A stretch of DNA of 32,129 nt. It comes from Streptococcus pseudopneumoniae (GTDB lineage: Bacteria; Bacillota; Bacilli; Lactobacillales; Streptococcaceae). The translations under genes and the position numbers were made by a program. Positions 1 through 6,666 of the stretch are shown in pieces. The notes beneath the pieces are model-generated. The model was not told where the DNA came from. It was given only the letters and a program-made list of their open reading frames with translations, and did not search any database. The stretch spans positions 1 to 32,129 of the forward strand of contig NZ_JWAJ01000060.1 of assembly GCF_001068775.1 (NCBI RefSeq), read 5' to 3'. How positions within the stretch are numbered: position 1 is the first letter of the stretch; the number at the start of each line of letters is the position of its first letter.

Positions 1-7
1 TGCCAAG

Positions 8-77
8 TTGTAGTACTTTTTTCGAGGCTCTTTTGTCTTGTTCTTGTTTCAATTGACTATATATTGTAGCACTTTTT
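8..77. repeat. Pair of short direct repeats at the left edge
   Basis: The motif TTGTAG(T/C)ACTTTTT occurs at 8-22 and again at 64-77. The 41 bp between them include GGCTCTTTT at 26-34. I see no coding frame in 1-89. The GGCTCTTTT word resembles the ends of some ISL3-family insertion sequences, and a very similar word lies at the other edge of the window (32011-32019), but no transposase is visible. It may be a relic or edge of a repeat. That is inference only. Confidence 0.3.
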
Positions 78-78
78 A

Positions 79-120
79 AAAGAAAACAAAAAACATACAA
101 AAAACTATCTTGTATGTTTT
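79..120 (-). terminator. Intrinsic terminator of tRNA-Leu
   Basis: An 11-bp perfect inverted repeat (90-100 with 110-120, 9-nt loop) is followed on the minus strand by a T-rich run (complement of 79-89). It lies 56 bp past the 3' end of the tRNA gene, as expected for a single-gene tRNA unit. Confidence 0.7.
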
Positions 121-175
121 TCACTATACCTGTTTCAAAAAATAAAGAGCTAGCCGAATCTAACTCTTTTCCTAT

Positions 176-260
176 GCGGAGAGAGGGACTTGAACCCTCA
201 CGACCTAAAGCGGTCACAGGATCCTTAGTCCTGCGCGTCTGCCAATTCCGCCATCCCCGC
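176..260 (-). tRNA. tRNA-Leu, anticodon AAG
   Basis: Read on the minus strand this 85-nt sequence folds as a class II tRNA. The 7-bp acceptor stem is GCGGGGA with TCTCCGC. A D-arm follows, then an anticodon stem CAGGA/TCCTG closing the loop CTAAGGA, a long variable arm and a T-arm with GGTTCAAGTCC. The anticodon at loop positions 34-36 is AAG (plus-strand 224-226), which reads CUU leucine codons. The CCA end is not encoded. The gene sits directly behind codY-pncA on the same strand but has its own near-consensus promoter and a terminator. The identity as leucine rests on the anticodon and the long variable arm. Confidence 0.95.
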
Positions 261-275
261 GTCGATTACTTTACT

Positions 276-304
276 AGTATATCAACTTTCATAATCTTTG
301 TCAA
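276..304 (-). promoter_or_regulatory. Strong sigma-A promoter of tRNA-Leu
   Basis: On the minus strand, TTGACA (304-299) is separated by exactly 17 bp from TATACT (281-276), placing the transcription start around 269, about 9 nt before the mature tRNA. This near-consensus promoter fits stable-RNA expression. It lies only 37 bp beyond the pncA stop codon. Confidence 0.9.
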
Positions 305-341
305 CACTTTTTTCAGATTTTTTTCAGTTTTTTTGAATACA

Positions 342-917
342 TTATTCTTTGATTTCAACGAGGTTTTCATCAAGGAGTTTCGCTCCTAATGTATTCTTAA
401 AATGTCCAAGTGCAAACTGGTGGTTTTCAGGCCAAATGGATGCGACTGCTGACTTGACAACTTCTATCTGATACCCAAGATTATAGGCATCGATAGCCGT
501 ATGCAATACACAGATATCTGTAAGAACACCTGTTAAGATAACTGTATCCACGCGACGCTCTCTCAGACGGATATCCAAATCTGTGCCAGAAAAAGCCGAA
601 TAGTGACGTTTGTCCATCCAGAAAACACGACTATCCTGGGCCTGTTCCTGATAAAATTCAGCTAACTTACCATATAGATTACGCCCGCTAGTCCCAATCA
701 GATTATGAGGGGGAAAAAGTTTACTTTCTGGATGAAAGACATCATTTTCCTCATGAGCATCAATGGTAAAGAAAATATAATCTCCACGGTCAAATGCTAA
801 TCTAGTTACCTGATTGATTTCTTCTGATATTGCTTGAGCAGGAGCTCCTGCTGTCAATTTTCCATGATCCGCTACAAAATCTTCTGTATAGTCAATAGAA
901 ATTAAAGCCTTAGCCAT
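342..917 (-). CDS. pncA: Nicotinamidase, isochorismatase-like hydrolase
   Basis: A 191-residue cytoplasmic hydrolase of the isochorismatase/nicotinamidase fold. The family's catalytic triad is visible: Asp9 (ISIDYTEDF), Lys103 (WMDKRHYSAF) and Cys136 in GVLTDICVLHT, preceded by the usual cis-peptide motif. Asp53, His55 and His71 fit the metal site of nicotinamidases, which favours nicotinamide as substrate over a generic isochorismatase role. The product, nicotinic acid, would feed the PncB encoded at 10259-11719. The ATG overlaps the codY stop by one base (TAATG), so translation is probably coupled and the gene shares the codY promoter and its CodY box. There is no hairpin terminator after it, only the A-rich repeat CTGAAAAAA twice. 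Family assignment is firm; substrate is inferred from motif and context. Confidence 0.88.
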   Translation of the reverse strand: MAKALISIDYTEDFVADHGKLTAGAPAQAISEEINQVTRLAFDRGDYIFFTIDAHEENDVFHPESKLFPPHNLIGTSGRNLYGKLAEFYQEQAQDSRVFWMDKRHYSAFSGTDLDIRLRERRVDTVILTGVLTDICVLHTAIDAYNLGYQIEVVKSAVASIWPENHQFALGHFKNTLGAKLLDENLVEIKE

Positions 918-1705
918 TAATAGTCCCTCTTTTTCACTTCTTCAAAAATATCTGGGATTAAAACTTTTAGATAAGTTCCCTTCATACCCAATGAACGACT
1001 TTCAATAATCCCTGCTGATTCGAGCTTCCGAAGAGCATTGACAATCACTGAACGAGTAATACCGATGCGATCTGCGATAACTGAAGCTGTCAATTGTCCT
1101 TCTTTGCCATCTAGTTCTGCTAAAATCGCAGAGACTGCACGCAATTCAGAATATGATAGTGTATTGACCGCCATAGTCACTGCTGTGCGACGGCGGATAT
1201 TTTTCTCATCTTCTTCACGTTGGAAGTTCAAAAGCTGAATACCAACCACCGTGCTAGCAATCTCAACAAGGATCAAATCCTCATCTTCGAATTTCTTGTC
1301 ATTTCGCCAAATAATCAAAGAACCCAATCGAATCCCAGAAACGTGGATTGGAGCAATAGTTGTTAAACCATCTGGGAAGTCTGAGCGACTTTCAGTTGGG
1401 AAAATAGTCAAATCATGTTCCACAGGGAGGTTGGCCTCCGTATCGTAGATCATATTTGCCCCTTGGATATAGTCCTCAGGGAAAATCTTTGTTTGGAAGA
1501 ACTGCTCTACACGATCGGTGTTTGTTTTATAGCGCATAAAGTAGCCCAACAAACGCCCCTTGCTATTGACGATACAAGCATTGCAGTCGATGATATCGGC
1601 TAATTGACGTGTAATGGCATTATAGGGAAGTTCATCCTGTAGTTGCTCCTCCGAACGCTTTAAGATAGATGTGATTTTTCTCGTTTTTTCTAATAAATGT
1701 GCCAT
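917..1705 (-). CDS. codY: Global nutrient regulator CodY
   Basis: A 262-residue DNA-binding regulator, full length for CodY. Residues 1-160 form the GAF-type ligand domain, with the stretch around 55-65 ([11 protein letters not shown]) belonging to the branched-chain amino-acid pocket. Residues 205-236 ([24 protein letters not shown]) are the C-terminal winged helix-turn-helix. CodY binds AATTTTCWGAAAATT sites when Ile/Leu/Val are abundant and represses amino-acid and peptide acquisition genes; streptococcal CodY is reported not to need GTP. The start ATG follows GAGGTG. The promoter at 1732-1760 has a near-perfect CodY box just upstream, predicting autoregulation. It forms an operon with pncA through a one-base overlap. 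Confidence 0.97.
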   Translation of the reverse strand: MAHLLEKTRKITSILKRSEEQLQDELPYNAITRQLADIIDCNACIVNSKGRLLGYFMRYKTNTDRVEQFFQTKIFPEDYIQGANMIYDTEANLPVEHDLTIFPTESRSDFPDGLTTIAPIHVSGIRLGSLIIWRNDKKFEDEDLILVEIASTVVGIQLLNFQREEDEKNIRRRTAVTMAVNTLSYSELRAVSAILAELDGKEGQLTASVIADRIGITRSVIVNALRKLESAGIIESRSLGMKGTYLKVLIPDIFEEVKKRDY

Positions 1706-1731
1706 TTTTCACCTCGTATTTAATCGCTTCC

Positions 1732-1760
1732 ATTATATCACAAAACTGTCTTTATTTCAA
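1732..1760 (-). promoter_or_regulatory. codY-pncA promoter
   Basis: On the minus strand TTGAAA (1760-1755) is 17 bp from TATAAT (1737-1732). The leader before the codY ATG is about 20 nt and carries GAGGTG. Confidence 0.85.
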
Positions 1761-1761
1761 T

Positions 1762-1776
1762 AATTATCTGAAAATT
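1762..1776 (-). promoter_or_regulatory. CodY box upstream of codY
   Basis: The minus strand reads AATTTTCAGATAATT, matching the published consensus AATTTTCWGAAAATT at 14 of 15 positions. It abuts the -35 element, so bound CodY would sit directly against RNA polymerase, consistent with autorepression. Confidence 0.8.
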
Positions 1777-1836
1777 GCTTATTGCATTGCAATTCTCTTA
1801 CATTTGCAATTTTTTATATTTTTTTCAATTTTCTTG

Positions 1837-1868
1837 TTGACAGATCCTCCATTTTTTGATAATATAAT
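1837..1868 (+). promoter_or_regulatory. Plus-strand promoter of a short transcript
   Basis: TTGACA (1837-1842), a 17-bp spacer and TAATAT (1860-1865), with an overlapping TATAAT at 1863-1868, form a strong sigma-A promoter facing away from codY. The predicted start is near 1872. The only thing downstream before cshA's converging end is about 100 bp, closed by a terminator. Confidence 0.7.
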
Positions 1869-1871
1869 ATT

Positions 1872-1975
1872 ACAAGATAACAAATATATAAATCTATTTT
1901 CTCGTATGAAACTTTTCTTGACTCTCGGTCTCCTTATATATAAAAGCGATCCACCACAGTGAACCGCTTTTTTTA
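1872..1975 (+). ncRNA. Candidate small RNA or micropeptide transcript
   Basis: This stretch runs from the predicted start of the promoter at 1837-1868 to the bidirectional terminator at 1942-1974, making a transcript of about 100 nt. It contains one short frame, 1906-1962, encoding MKLFLTLGLLIYKSDPPQ, a hydrophobic core with a polar tail. No Shine-Dalgarno sequence precedes that ATG (the upstream bases are TCTATTTTCTCGT), so translation is doubtful. The RNA also carries GTCTCCTTA at 1928-1936, which could pair with Shine-Dalgarno sequences. The architecture (short, own promoter, convergent with a gene and sharing its terminator) recalls small RNAs and type I toxin loci. The peptide lacks the Fst-family signature, and there is no TTTAAG pair of a CiaR-dependent csRNA promoter. 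Function unknown. Confidence 0.45.
1942..1974. terminator. Bidirectional terminator between cshA and the small transcript
   Basis: An AAAAGCG arm and CGCTTTT arm enclose a partly paired core with a CACA loop, a 13-bp stem with two mismatches. On the plus strand it is followed by a long T run. On the minus strand it follows the cshA stop by about 2 nt and ends in TTTTATATA. Confidence 0.8.
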
Positions 1976-3553
1976 TTATTTATCACCCTTGTTTCGAATC
2001 ACAAAGCCTGTTTTCTTTTCGCTAGATGTTGTGCGAGGTTTTTTGTTGTCCTTACGGTAACGTTTTTCCTTATCAAAGCGGTCGTTTCTGCGACTGCCTT
2101 TTTTGAAATCATCCCGACGTTCACCACGACGATTGTCACGACGGCGTTCACGATCACGACGGTCATCTCCACGACGACCTCCCTTACCTTTCCCACCGAA
2201 TCCATTACCTGATGGTTTAAACGGCAGTGGTTTTTCACGTGCAATCTCAACTTCTGGAAGACTATCTGGATCCTGAACTGTTAAGCTAAGAATGTACATA
2301 GCCAATTCTTCAGGACTGAATTCAGCTGCTAATTTACGGGCATCTTTGCTAAATTTCTCGAAGTTTCCACGAATAGCTTCATCAGCAAAATCACGTTCAA
2401 TTTTCTTGAGAGCAACTTGTTTCTTAGCTTGGAAGGCTTCTTCTGCACTTGCCGGCTTGAGACCTTTCATACGTTTCTTAGTCAAGTTCTCAATGATTTG
2501 GAGATAACCCATCTCATTAGGTGAAACGAAGGTAATAGACTGACCTGACTTACCTGCACGACCTGTACGACCGATACGGTGAACATAACTCTCAGGGTCT
2601 TGTGGGATATCGTAGTTGTAGACATGGGTCACACCTGAGATATCTAAACCACGAGCCGCAACGTCAGTTGCTACGAGGACATCAAGGTTGCCATTTTTAA
2701 AATCACGAAGGACACGAAGGCGTTTGTTTTGGTCCAAATCTCCATGAATCCCTTCTGCACGGAAACCACGGATTTTAAGCCCACGAGTCAACTCATCCAC
2801 ACGACGTTTAGTACGACCGAAGACGATAGACAACTCAGGTTGATCAACATCCATGAGACGAGTCATGGTATCAAATTTTTCTTGTTCCTTAACTCGGATA
2901 TAGTACTGGTCTACCAGTTCTGTTGTTAATTCTTTGGCAGCAATCTTCACATGCTCAGGTTCTTTCATGAACTGAACACCAATACGTTTGATAGCATCTG
3001 GCATAGTCGCTGAAAAGAGCAAGGTTTGACGATTTTCTGGAACACGAGAGATGATGGCTTCGATGTCTTCAAGAAAGCCCATGTTCAGCATTTCATCAGC
3101 TTCGTCTAAAATCAAGGTTTCAATATCATGCAATTTCAAGGCCTTGCGTTTAATCAGGTCAAGAAGTCGTCCTGGTGTTCCTACTACGATATGAGCCCCT
3201 GATTTAAGAGCCTTGATTTGTTTTTCAATGCTTGAACCACCATAGACTGAACGAACTTTTACACCCTTGCTTCTACCAAAGCGGAAAAGCTCTTCTTGGC
3301 TTTGAACAGCCAGTTCACGAGTTGGGGCAATGACCAAGGCTTGGATAGTTGCTTCTTCTGTACGAATTTTTTCAAGGGTTGGTAAGCCAAAGGCTGCTGT
3401 TTTCCCTGTACCAGTCTGTGCTTGACCGATAACATCTTTTCCTTCAAGAGCCAAAGGAATAGTTTGCTCTTGGATAGGACTTGCTTCTACAAATCCTGCT
3501 TTATCAACTTCTGCCAAAAGGTCAGCAGACAAGTTAAATTCATTAAATTTCAC
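1976..3553 (-). CDS. cshA: DEAD-box RNA helicase, CshA type
   Basis: A 525-residue ATP-dependent RNA helicase. Motifs appear in order: Phe3 and Q motif with Gln28, motif I AQTGTGKT (45-52), Ia PTRELA (77-82), TPGR (126-129), II DEAD (150-153), III SAT (181-183), V ARGLD (300-304) and VI HRIGRTGR (325-332). From about residue 435 a basic Arg/Gly/Asp-rich tail follows, as in CshA/DeaD proteins that act in mRNA turnover, ribosome assembly and cold growth. The start is GTG (3553-3551): the frame has no nearby in-frame ATG, and an AAGAAG-like site precedes it. It is monocistronic, with a leader of about 140 nt and a shared terminator. The helicase call is secure. The CshA rather than CshB label is inferred from length and tail. 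Confidence 0.95.
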   Translation of the reverse strand: MKFNEFNLSADLLAEVDKAGFVEASPIQEQTIPLALEGKDVIGQAQTGTGKTAAFGLPTLEKIRTEEATIQALVIAPTRELAVQSQEELFRFGRSKGVKVRSVYGGSSIEKQIKALKSGAHIVVGTPGRLLDLIKRKALKLHDIETLILDEADEMLNMGFLEDIEAIISRVPENRQTLLFSATMPDAIKRIGVQFMKEPEHVKIAAKELTTELVDQYYIRVKEQEKFDTMTRLMDVDQPELSIVFGRTKRRVDELTRGLKIRGFRAEGIHGDLDQNKRLRVLRDFKNGNLDVLVATDVAARGLDISGVTHVYNYDIPQDPESYVHRIGRTGRAGKSGQSITFVSPNEMGYLQIIENLTKKRMKGLKPASAEEAFQAKKQVALKKIERDFADEAIRGNFEKFSKDARKLAAEFSPEELAMYILSLTVQDPDSLPEVEIAREKPLPFKPSGNGFGGKGKGGRRGDDRRDRERRRDNRRGERRDDFKKGSRRNDRFDKEKRYRKDNKKPRTTSSEKKTGFVIRNKGDK

Positions 3554-3696
3554 GTTATTCTTCTTTCTAAAGGTGGTGCGAAGCCACCCTATAGCGCTTA
3601 GTTTATACTTTTCTTTTCATGACGTATTTTCATATCTTCTATGAAAGATCGTGTTGCTTCTTTTCCACTAAAGAAAAGTACTGCTTTCTTTGCAAC
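3554..3696 (-). promoter_or_regulatory. Long structured 5' leader of cshA
   Basis: From the predicted start near 3696 to the GTG at 3553 the mRNA has about 140 nt of untranslated leader. It holds three hairpins: AAAGAAA/TTTCTTT (3670-3676 with 3685-3691), TTTCATA/TATGAAA (3628-3634 with 3640-3646), and GGTGG/CCACC just before the start region (about 3572-3588). Cold-inducible helicase genes often carry such leaders. No riboswitch class is recognised. Confidence 0.5.
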
Positions 3697-3702
3697 TTAT
3701 CT

Positions 3703-3711
3703 AGTATAACA
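3703..3711 (-). promoter_or_regulatory. cshA extended -10 promoter
   Basis: The minus strand reads TGTTATACT (TG, one base, TATACT at 3708-3703). No good -35 is visible at 16-18 bp, as is usual for extended -10 promoters. The remaining part of the 368-bp gap (3712-3866) holds two palindromes (TGATTAAATCA 3743-3753 and TTGATTAATCAA 3796-3807) and no gene. Confidence 0.55.
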
Positions 3712-3742
3712 CAAGAAATGGTTAAAAGATAGTCAGACCCTC

Positions 3743-3807
3743 TGATTAAATCATGTAAACGATTTTTTAGCTTAAGTATTCGTAATATCTTCAATTTGAT
3801 TAATCAA
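3743..3807. promoter_or_regulatory. Two related palindromes, operator candidates
   Basis: TGATTAAATCA (3743-3753, palindrome around a central A) and TTGATTAATCAA (3796-3807, perfect) share the TGATTAA core and lie 53 bp apart, between the divergent cshA and har promoters. Both could bind a dimeric regulator. I cannot name one, and AT-rich palindromes also arise by chance. Confidence 0.3.
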
Positions 3808-3866
3808 TAACATTCATAAATGACTTGCTCTCAAGGCGGAAGTCTCTTTAATTTTCCGTAGCAGAT

Positions 3867-3897
3867 TTGTGAAATTATTTTTTTCTTGTGCTAGAAT
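3867..3897 (+). promoter_or_regulatory. har promoter
   Basis: An extended -10 TGCTAGAAT (3889-3897) has a TTGTGA (3867-3872) 19 bp upstream as a weak -35. TTGTGAAAT here also matches one half of a Rex (NADH/NAD-sensing) site, but the second half is poor. An AGGAGG Shine-Dalgarno follows at 3908-3913. Confidence 0.6.
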
Positions 3898-3921
3898 GAA
3901 ATCAAACAGGAGGATTTAAAA

Positions 3922-5238
3922 ATGTTAACATACGATTTAATTGTCATTGGATTTGGTAAGGCAGGTAAAACTCTTGCTGCCAAACTAGCTTCAGCTGGTA
4001 AAAAAGTTGCTCTTATCGAACGTAACAAGGCTATGTACGGTGGAACTTGTATCAACATCGGTTGTATTCCAACTAAAACCTTGTTAGTTGCTGCTGAGAA
4101 AGACTTGTCATTTGAAGAAGTCATGGCAACAAAAAATATGATTACCAGTCGCCTTAACGGTAAAAACTATGCTACAATCGCTGGTACTGGAGTTGATATC
4201 ATTGATGCCGAAGCCCACTTTGTTTCCAACAAAGTCATCGAAATTCAAGCTGGTGACGAAAAACAAGAACTAACTGCTGAAACAATTGTCATCAACACTG
4301 GTGCTGTTTCAAACGTATTGCCTATCCCAGGTCTAGCAACTAGCAAAAATGTCTTTGATTCAACAGGTATCCAAAACTTGGAACAATTACCAGAAAAACT
4401 CGGAATTCTTGGTGGTGGAAACATTGGTCTTGAATTTGCTGGTCTTTACAATAAACTTGGCAGCAAGGTAACAGTCTTAGATGCAATGGACACTTTCTTA
4501 CCTCGTGCAGAACCTTCCATCGCAGATCTTGCTAAACAATACATGGAAGAAGACGGCATCGAATTGCTTCAAAACATCCATACTACTGAAATCAAAAACG
4601 ATGGTGACCAAGTTCTTGTTGTGACTGAAAATGAAACCTATCGTTTCGATGCCCTTCTCTATGCAACAGGACGTAAACCAAATGTTGAACCACTTCAACT
4701 TGAAAATACAGATATTGAACTTACTGAACGTGGCGCTATCAAGGTAGACAAACATTGTCAAACAAACGTTCCTGGTGTCTTTGCAGTTGGAGATGTCAAC
4801 GGTGGACTTCAATTTACCTACATTTCACTAGATGACTTCCGTGTTGTATACAGCTACCTCGCTGGTGATGGCAACTACACACTTGAAGACCGTCTCAATG
4901 TGCCAAACACTATGTTCATCACACCTGCACTTTCACAAGTTGGTTTGACTGAAAGCCAAGCAGCTGATTTGAAACTTCCATACGCTGTCAAGGAAATCCC
5001 TGTTGCTGCTATGCCTCGTGGTCACGTGAATGGAGATCTTCGTGGAGCCTTCAAAGCTGTTGTCAACACTGAAACTAAAGAGATTCTCGGTGCAAGCATC
5101 TTCTCAGAAGGATCACAAGAAATCATCAATATTATTACTATTGCTATGGACAACAAAATCCCATACACTTACTTCACAAAACAAATCTTCACTCACCCAA
5201 CCTTGGCTGAGAACTTGAATGACTTGTTTGCGATTTAG
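3922..5238 (+). CDS. har: RclA-like flavoprotein disulfide reductase (Har)
   Basis: A 438-residue class I FAD/NAD(P)H disulfide oxidoreductase. Visible elements: N-terminal dinucleotide fold GFGKAG (10-15), redox pair Cys43 and Cys48 in GGTCINIGCIPTKT, second nucleotide fold GILGGGNIGLEFAG (161-174), FAD-binding VFAVGD (286-291), and the C-terminal THPTLAE (424-430), whose His-Glu pair acts as the family's active-site base. It is shorter than lipoamide dehydrogenase or glutathione reductase and fits the RclA subgroup. From memory, the pneumococcal gene in this neighbourhood encodes Har, which reduces hypothiocyanous acid, the oxidant made by lactoperoxidase from H2O2 and thiocyanate. That fits an oral, H2O2-producing streptococcus. 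It is monocistronic with its own promoter, a strong Shine-Dalgarno and a terminator. The reductase fold is certain; the substrate is inferred by homology and gene order. Confidence 0.85.
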   Translation: MLTYDLIVIGFGKAGKTLAAKLASAGKKVALIERNKAMYGGTCINIGCIPTKTLLVAAEKDLSFEEVMATKNMITSRLNGKNYATIAGTGVDIIDAEAHFVSNKVIEIQAGDEKQELTAETIVINTGAVSNVLPIPGLATSKNVFDSTGIQNLEQLPEKLGILGGGNIGLEFAGLYNKLGSKVTVLDAMDTFLPRAEPSIADLAKQYMEEDGIELLQNIHTTEIKNDGDQVLVVTENETYRFDALLYATGRKPNVEPLQLENTDIELTERGAIKVDKHCQTNVPGVFAVGDVNGGLQFTYISLDDFRVVYSYLAGDGNYTLEDRLNVPNTMFITPALSQVGLTESQAADLKLPYAVKEIPVAAMPRGHVNGDLRGAFKAVVNTETKEILGASIFSEGSQEIINIITIAMDNKIPYTYFTKQIFTHPTLAENLNDLFAI

Positions 5239-5248
5239 TTTTATCAAG

Positions 5249-5274
5249 CAGCCCTCCTTGGGCTGTTTTTTTTT
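5249..5274 (+). terminator. har terminator
   Basis: CAGCCC, a 5-nt loop and GGGCTG are followed by nine T residues, 10 bp after the har stop codon. A textbook intrinsic terminator. Confidence 0.93.
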
Positions 5275-5307
5275 CTAAAATCTCAAATCTGTCTTTTTCA
5301 GCTTTTA

Positions 5308-5325
5308 TGATATAATAGAAATATG
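5308..5325 (+). promoter_or_regulatory. murT promoter, predicted leaderless
   Basis: An extended -10 TGATATAAT (5308-5316) is followed by only six bases before the murT ATG at 5323, so the usual start 7 nt after the -10 falls on the A of the ATG. No Shine-Dalgarno precedes the ATG. No better promoter is visible between the har terminator and this point; the -35 region (TCTGTC, 5288-5293) is weak. Confidence 0.6.
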
Positions 5326-6666
5326 AAATTAAAAACTACTTTGGGCCTTCTTGCTGGACGTTCTTCTCACTTTATTTTAAGTCGTCTCGGACGTGGAAGT
5401 ACGCTCCCTGGGAAACTGGCCCTTCAATTTGATAAAGATATTTTACAACATTTAGCGAAGAACTACGAGATTGTCGTGGTTACTGGTACCAATGGAAAAA
5501 CCCTGACAACCGCCCTCACTGTCGGTATTTTAAACGAAGTCTATGGTCAAGTTTTGACCAATCCTAGTGGTGCCAATATGATTACAGGGATTACCACCAC
5601 CTTCTTGACAGCAAAATCCTCTAAAACAGGTAAAAACATTGCAGTTTTAGAAATCGACGAGGCCAGTCTTTCCCGTATCTGTGACTACATCCAGCCAAGT
5701 CTCTTCGTCATCACCAATATCTTCCGTGACCAAATGGATCGTTTCGGTGAAATTTATACGACCTATAACATGATTTTGGATGCTATTCGGAAAGTTCCTA
5801 CTGCTACTGTCCTGCTAAACGGTGATAGTCCGCTTTTCTACAAGCCTGCAATTTCAAATCCTGTTCAGTATTTTGGTTTTGATCTAGAAAAAGGTCCAGC
5901 GCAACTTGCTCACTACAATACTGAAGGTATCCTCTGCCCTGAATGTCATAGCATTCTTAAGTACGAGCTCAATACCTATGCCAACTTGGGTGCCTACATC
6001 TGTGAGAATTGTGGTTGTAAACGTCCTGAACTGGATTATCGTCTGACTGAACTGGTTGAGTTAACCAACAATCGCTCTCGTTTTGTTATCGATGGACAAG
6101 AATACGGTATTCAAATCGGTGGACTCTACAATATCTACAATGCTCTGGCTGCGGTTGCTATTGCCCGTTTCCTTGGAGCAGAGCCACAACTGATCAAACA
6201 AGGGTTTGACAAGAGCCGTGCTGTCTTTGGTCGCCAAGAAACCTTCCATATCGGTGACAAGGAATGCACACTGGTTCTTATTAAAAATCCTGTTGGTGCT
6301 ACCCAGGCCATCGAAATGATCAAACTAGCTCCTTATCCATTTAGTCTATCTGTTCTCCTCAATGCCAACTATGCGGACGGAATTGATACCAGCTGGATTT
6401 GGGATGCTGACTTTGAGCAAATTACTGATATGGACATTCCTGAAATCAATGCGGGTGGAGTTCGTCATTCTGAAATTGCTCGTCGTCTACGTGTTACTGG
6501 CTATCCAGCTGACAAGATCACTGAAACAAGTAGCCTGGAACAAGTTCTCAAAACGATCGAAGCTCAAGAATGCAAGCATGCCTATATCCTTGCGACTTAT
6601 ACAGCTATGCTGGAGTTCCGAGAACTTCTTGCCAATCGTCAGATTGTTAGAAAGGAGATGAACTAA
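5323..6666 (+). CDS. murT: Lipid II isoglutaminyl synthase, ligase subunit MurT
   Basis: A 447-residue Mur-ligase-like protein. With GatD it amidates the D-Glu of the lipid II stem peptide to D-isoglutamine, which is required for efficient cross-linking in streptococci. Mur ATP-binding motif TGTNGKT lies at 54-60. A four-cysteine zinc ribbon unique to MurT is inserted in the central domain (Cys205, Cys208, Cys227, Cys230). The C-terminal DUF1727 domain holds Asp355 in [12 protein letters not shown], the Asp that completes the GatD catalytic triad. The start is the family-typical [10 protein letters not shown]. No Shine-Dalgarno is present, and the -10 lies 6 nt before the ATG, so the mRNA is probably leaderless. 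It is coupled to gatD by a one-base TAATG overlap. Confidence 0.95.
   Translation: MKLKTTLGLLAGRSSHFILSRLGRGSTLPGKLALQFDKDILQHLAKNYEIVVVTGTNGKTLTTALTVGILNEVYGQVLTNPSGANMITGITTTFLTAKSSKTGKNIAVLEIDEASLSRICDYIQPSLFVITNIFRDQMDRFGEIYTTYNMILDAIRKVPTATVLLNGDSPLFYKPAISNPVQYFGFDLEKGPAQLAHYNTEGILCPECHSILKYELNTYANLGAYICENCGCKRPELDYRLTELVELTNNRSRFVIDGQEYGIQIGGLYNIYNALAAVAIARFLGAEPQLIKQGFDKSRAVFGRQETFHIGDKECTLVLIKNPVGATQAIEMIKLAPYPFSLSVLLNANYADGIDTSWIWDADFEQITDMDIPEINAGGVRHSEIARRLRVTGYPADKITETSSLEQVLKTIEAQECKHAYILATYTAMLEFRELLANRQIVRKEMN

Noticed and set aside
114-389. Plus-strand reading frame across the tRNA-Leu gene
   Set aside because: It runs antisense through the tRNA and into pncA, and has no Shine-Dalgarno.
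1706-1836. T-box or other riboswitch in the codY upstream region
   Set aside because: The promoter lies about 20-30 bp from the codY ATG, leaving no room for a leader RNA on that strand.
1906-1962. Fst-type type I toxin peptide
   Set aside because: The 18-residue peptide lacks the Fst core (P-x-x-V-G and W-L-x-x-R), there is no Shine-Dalgarno and no clear antisense promoter. It is kept only as an unknown small transcript.
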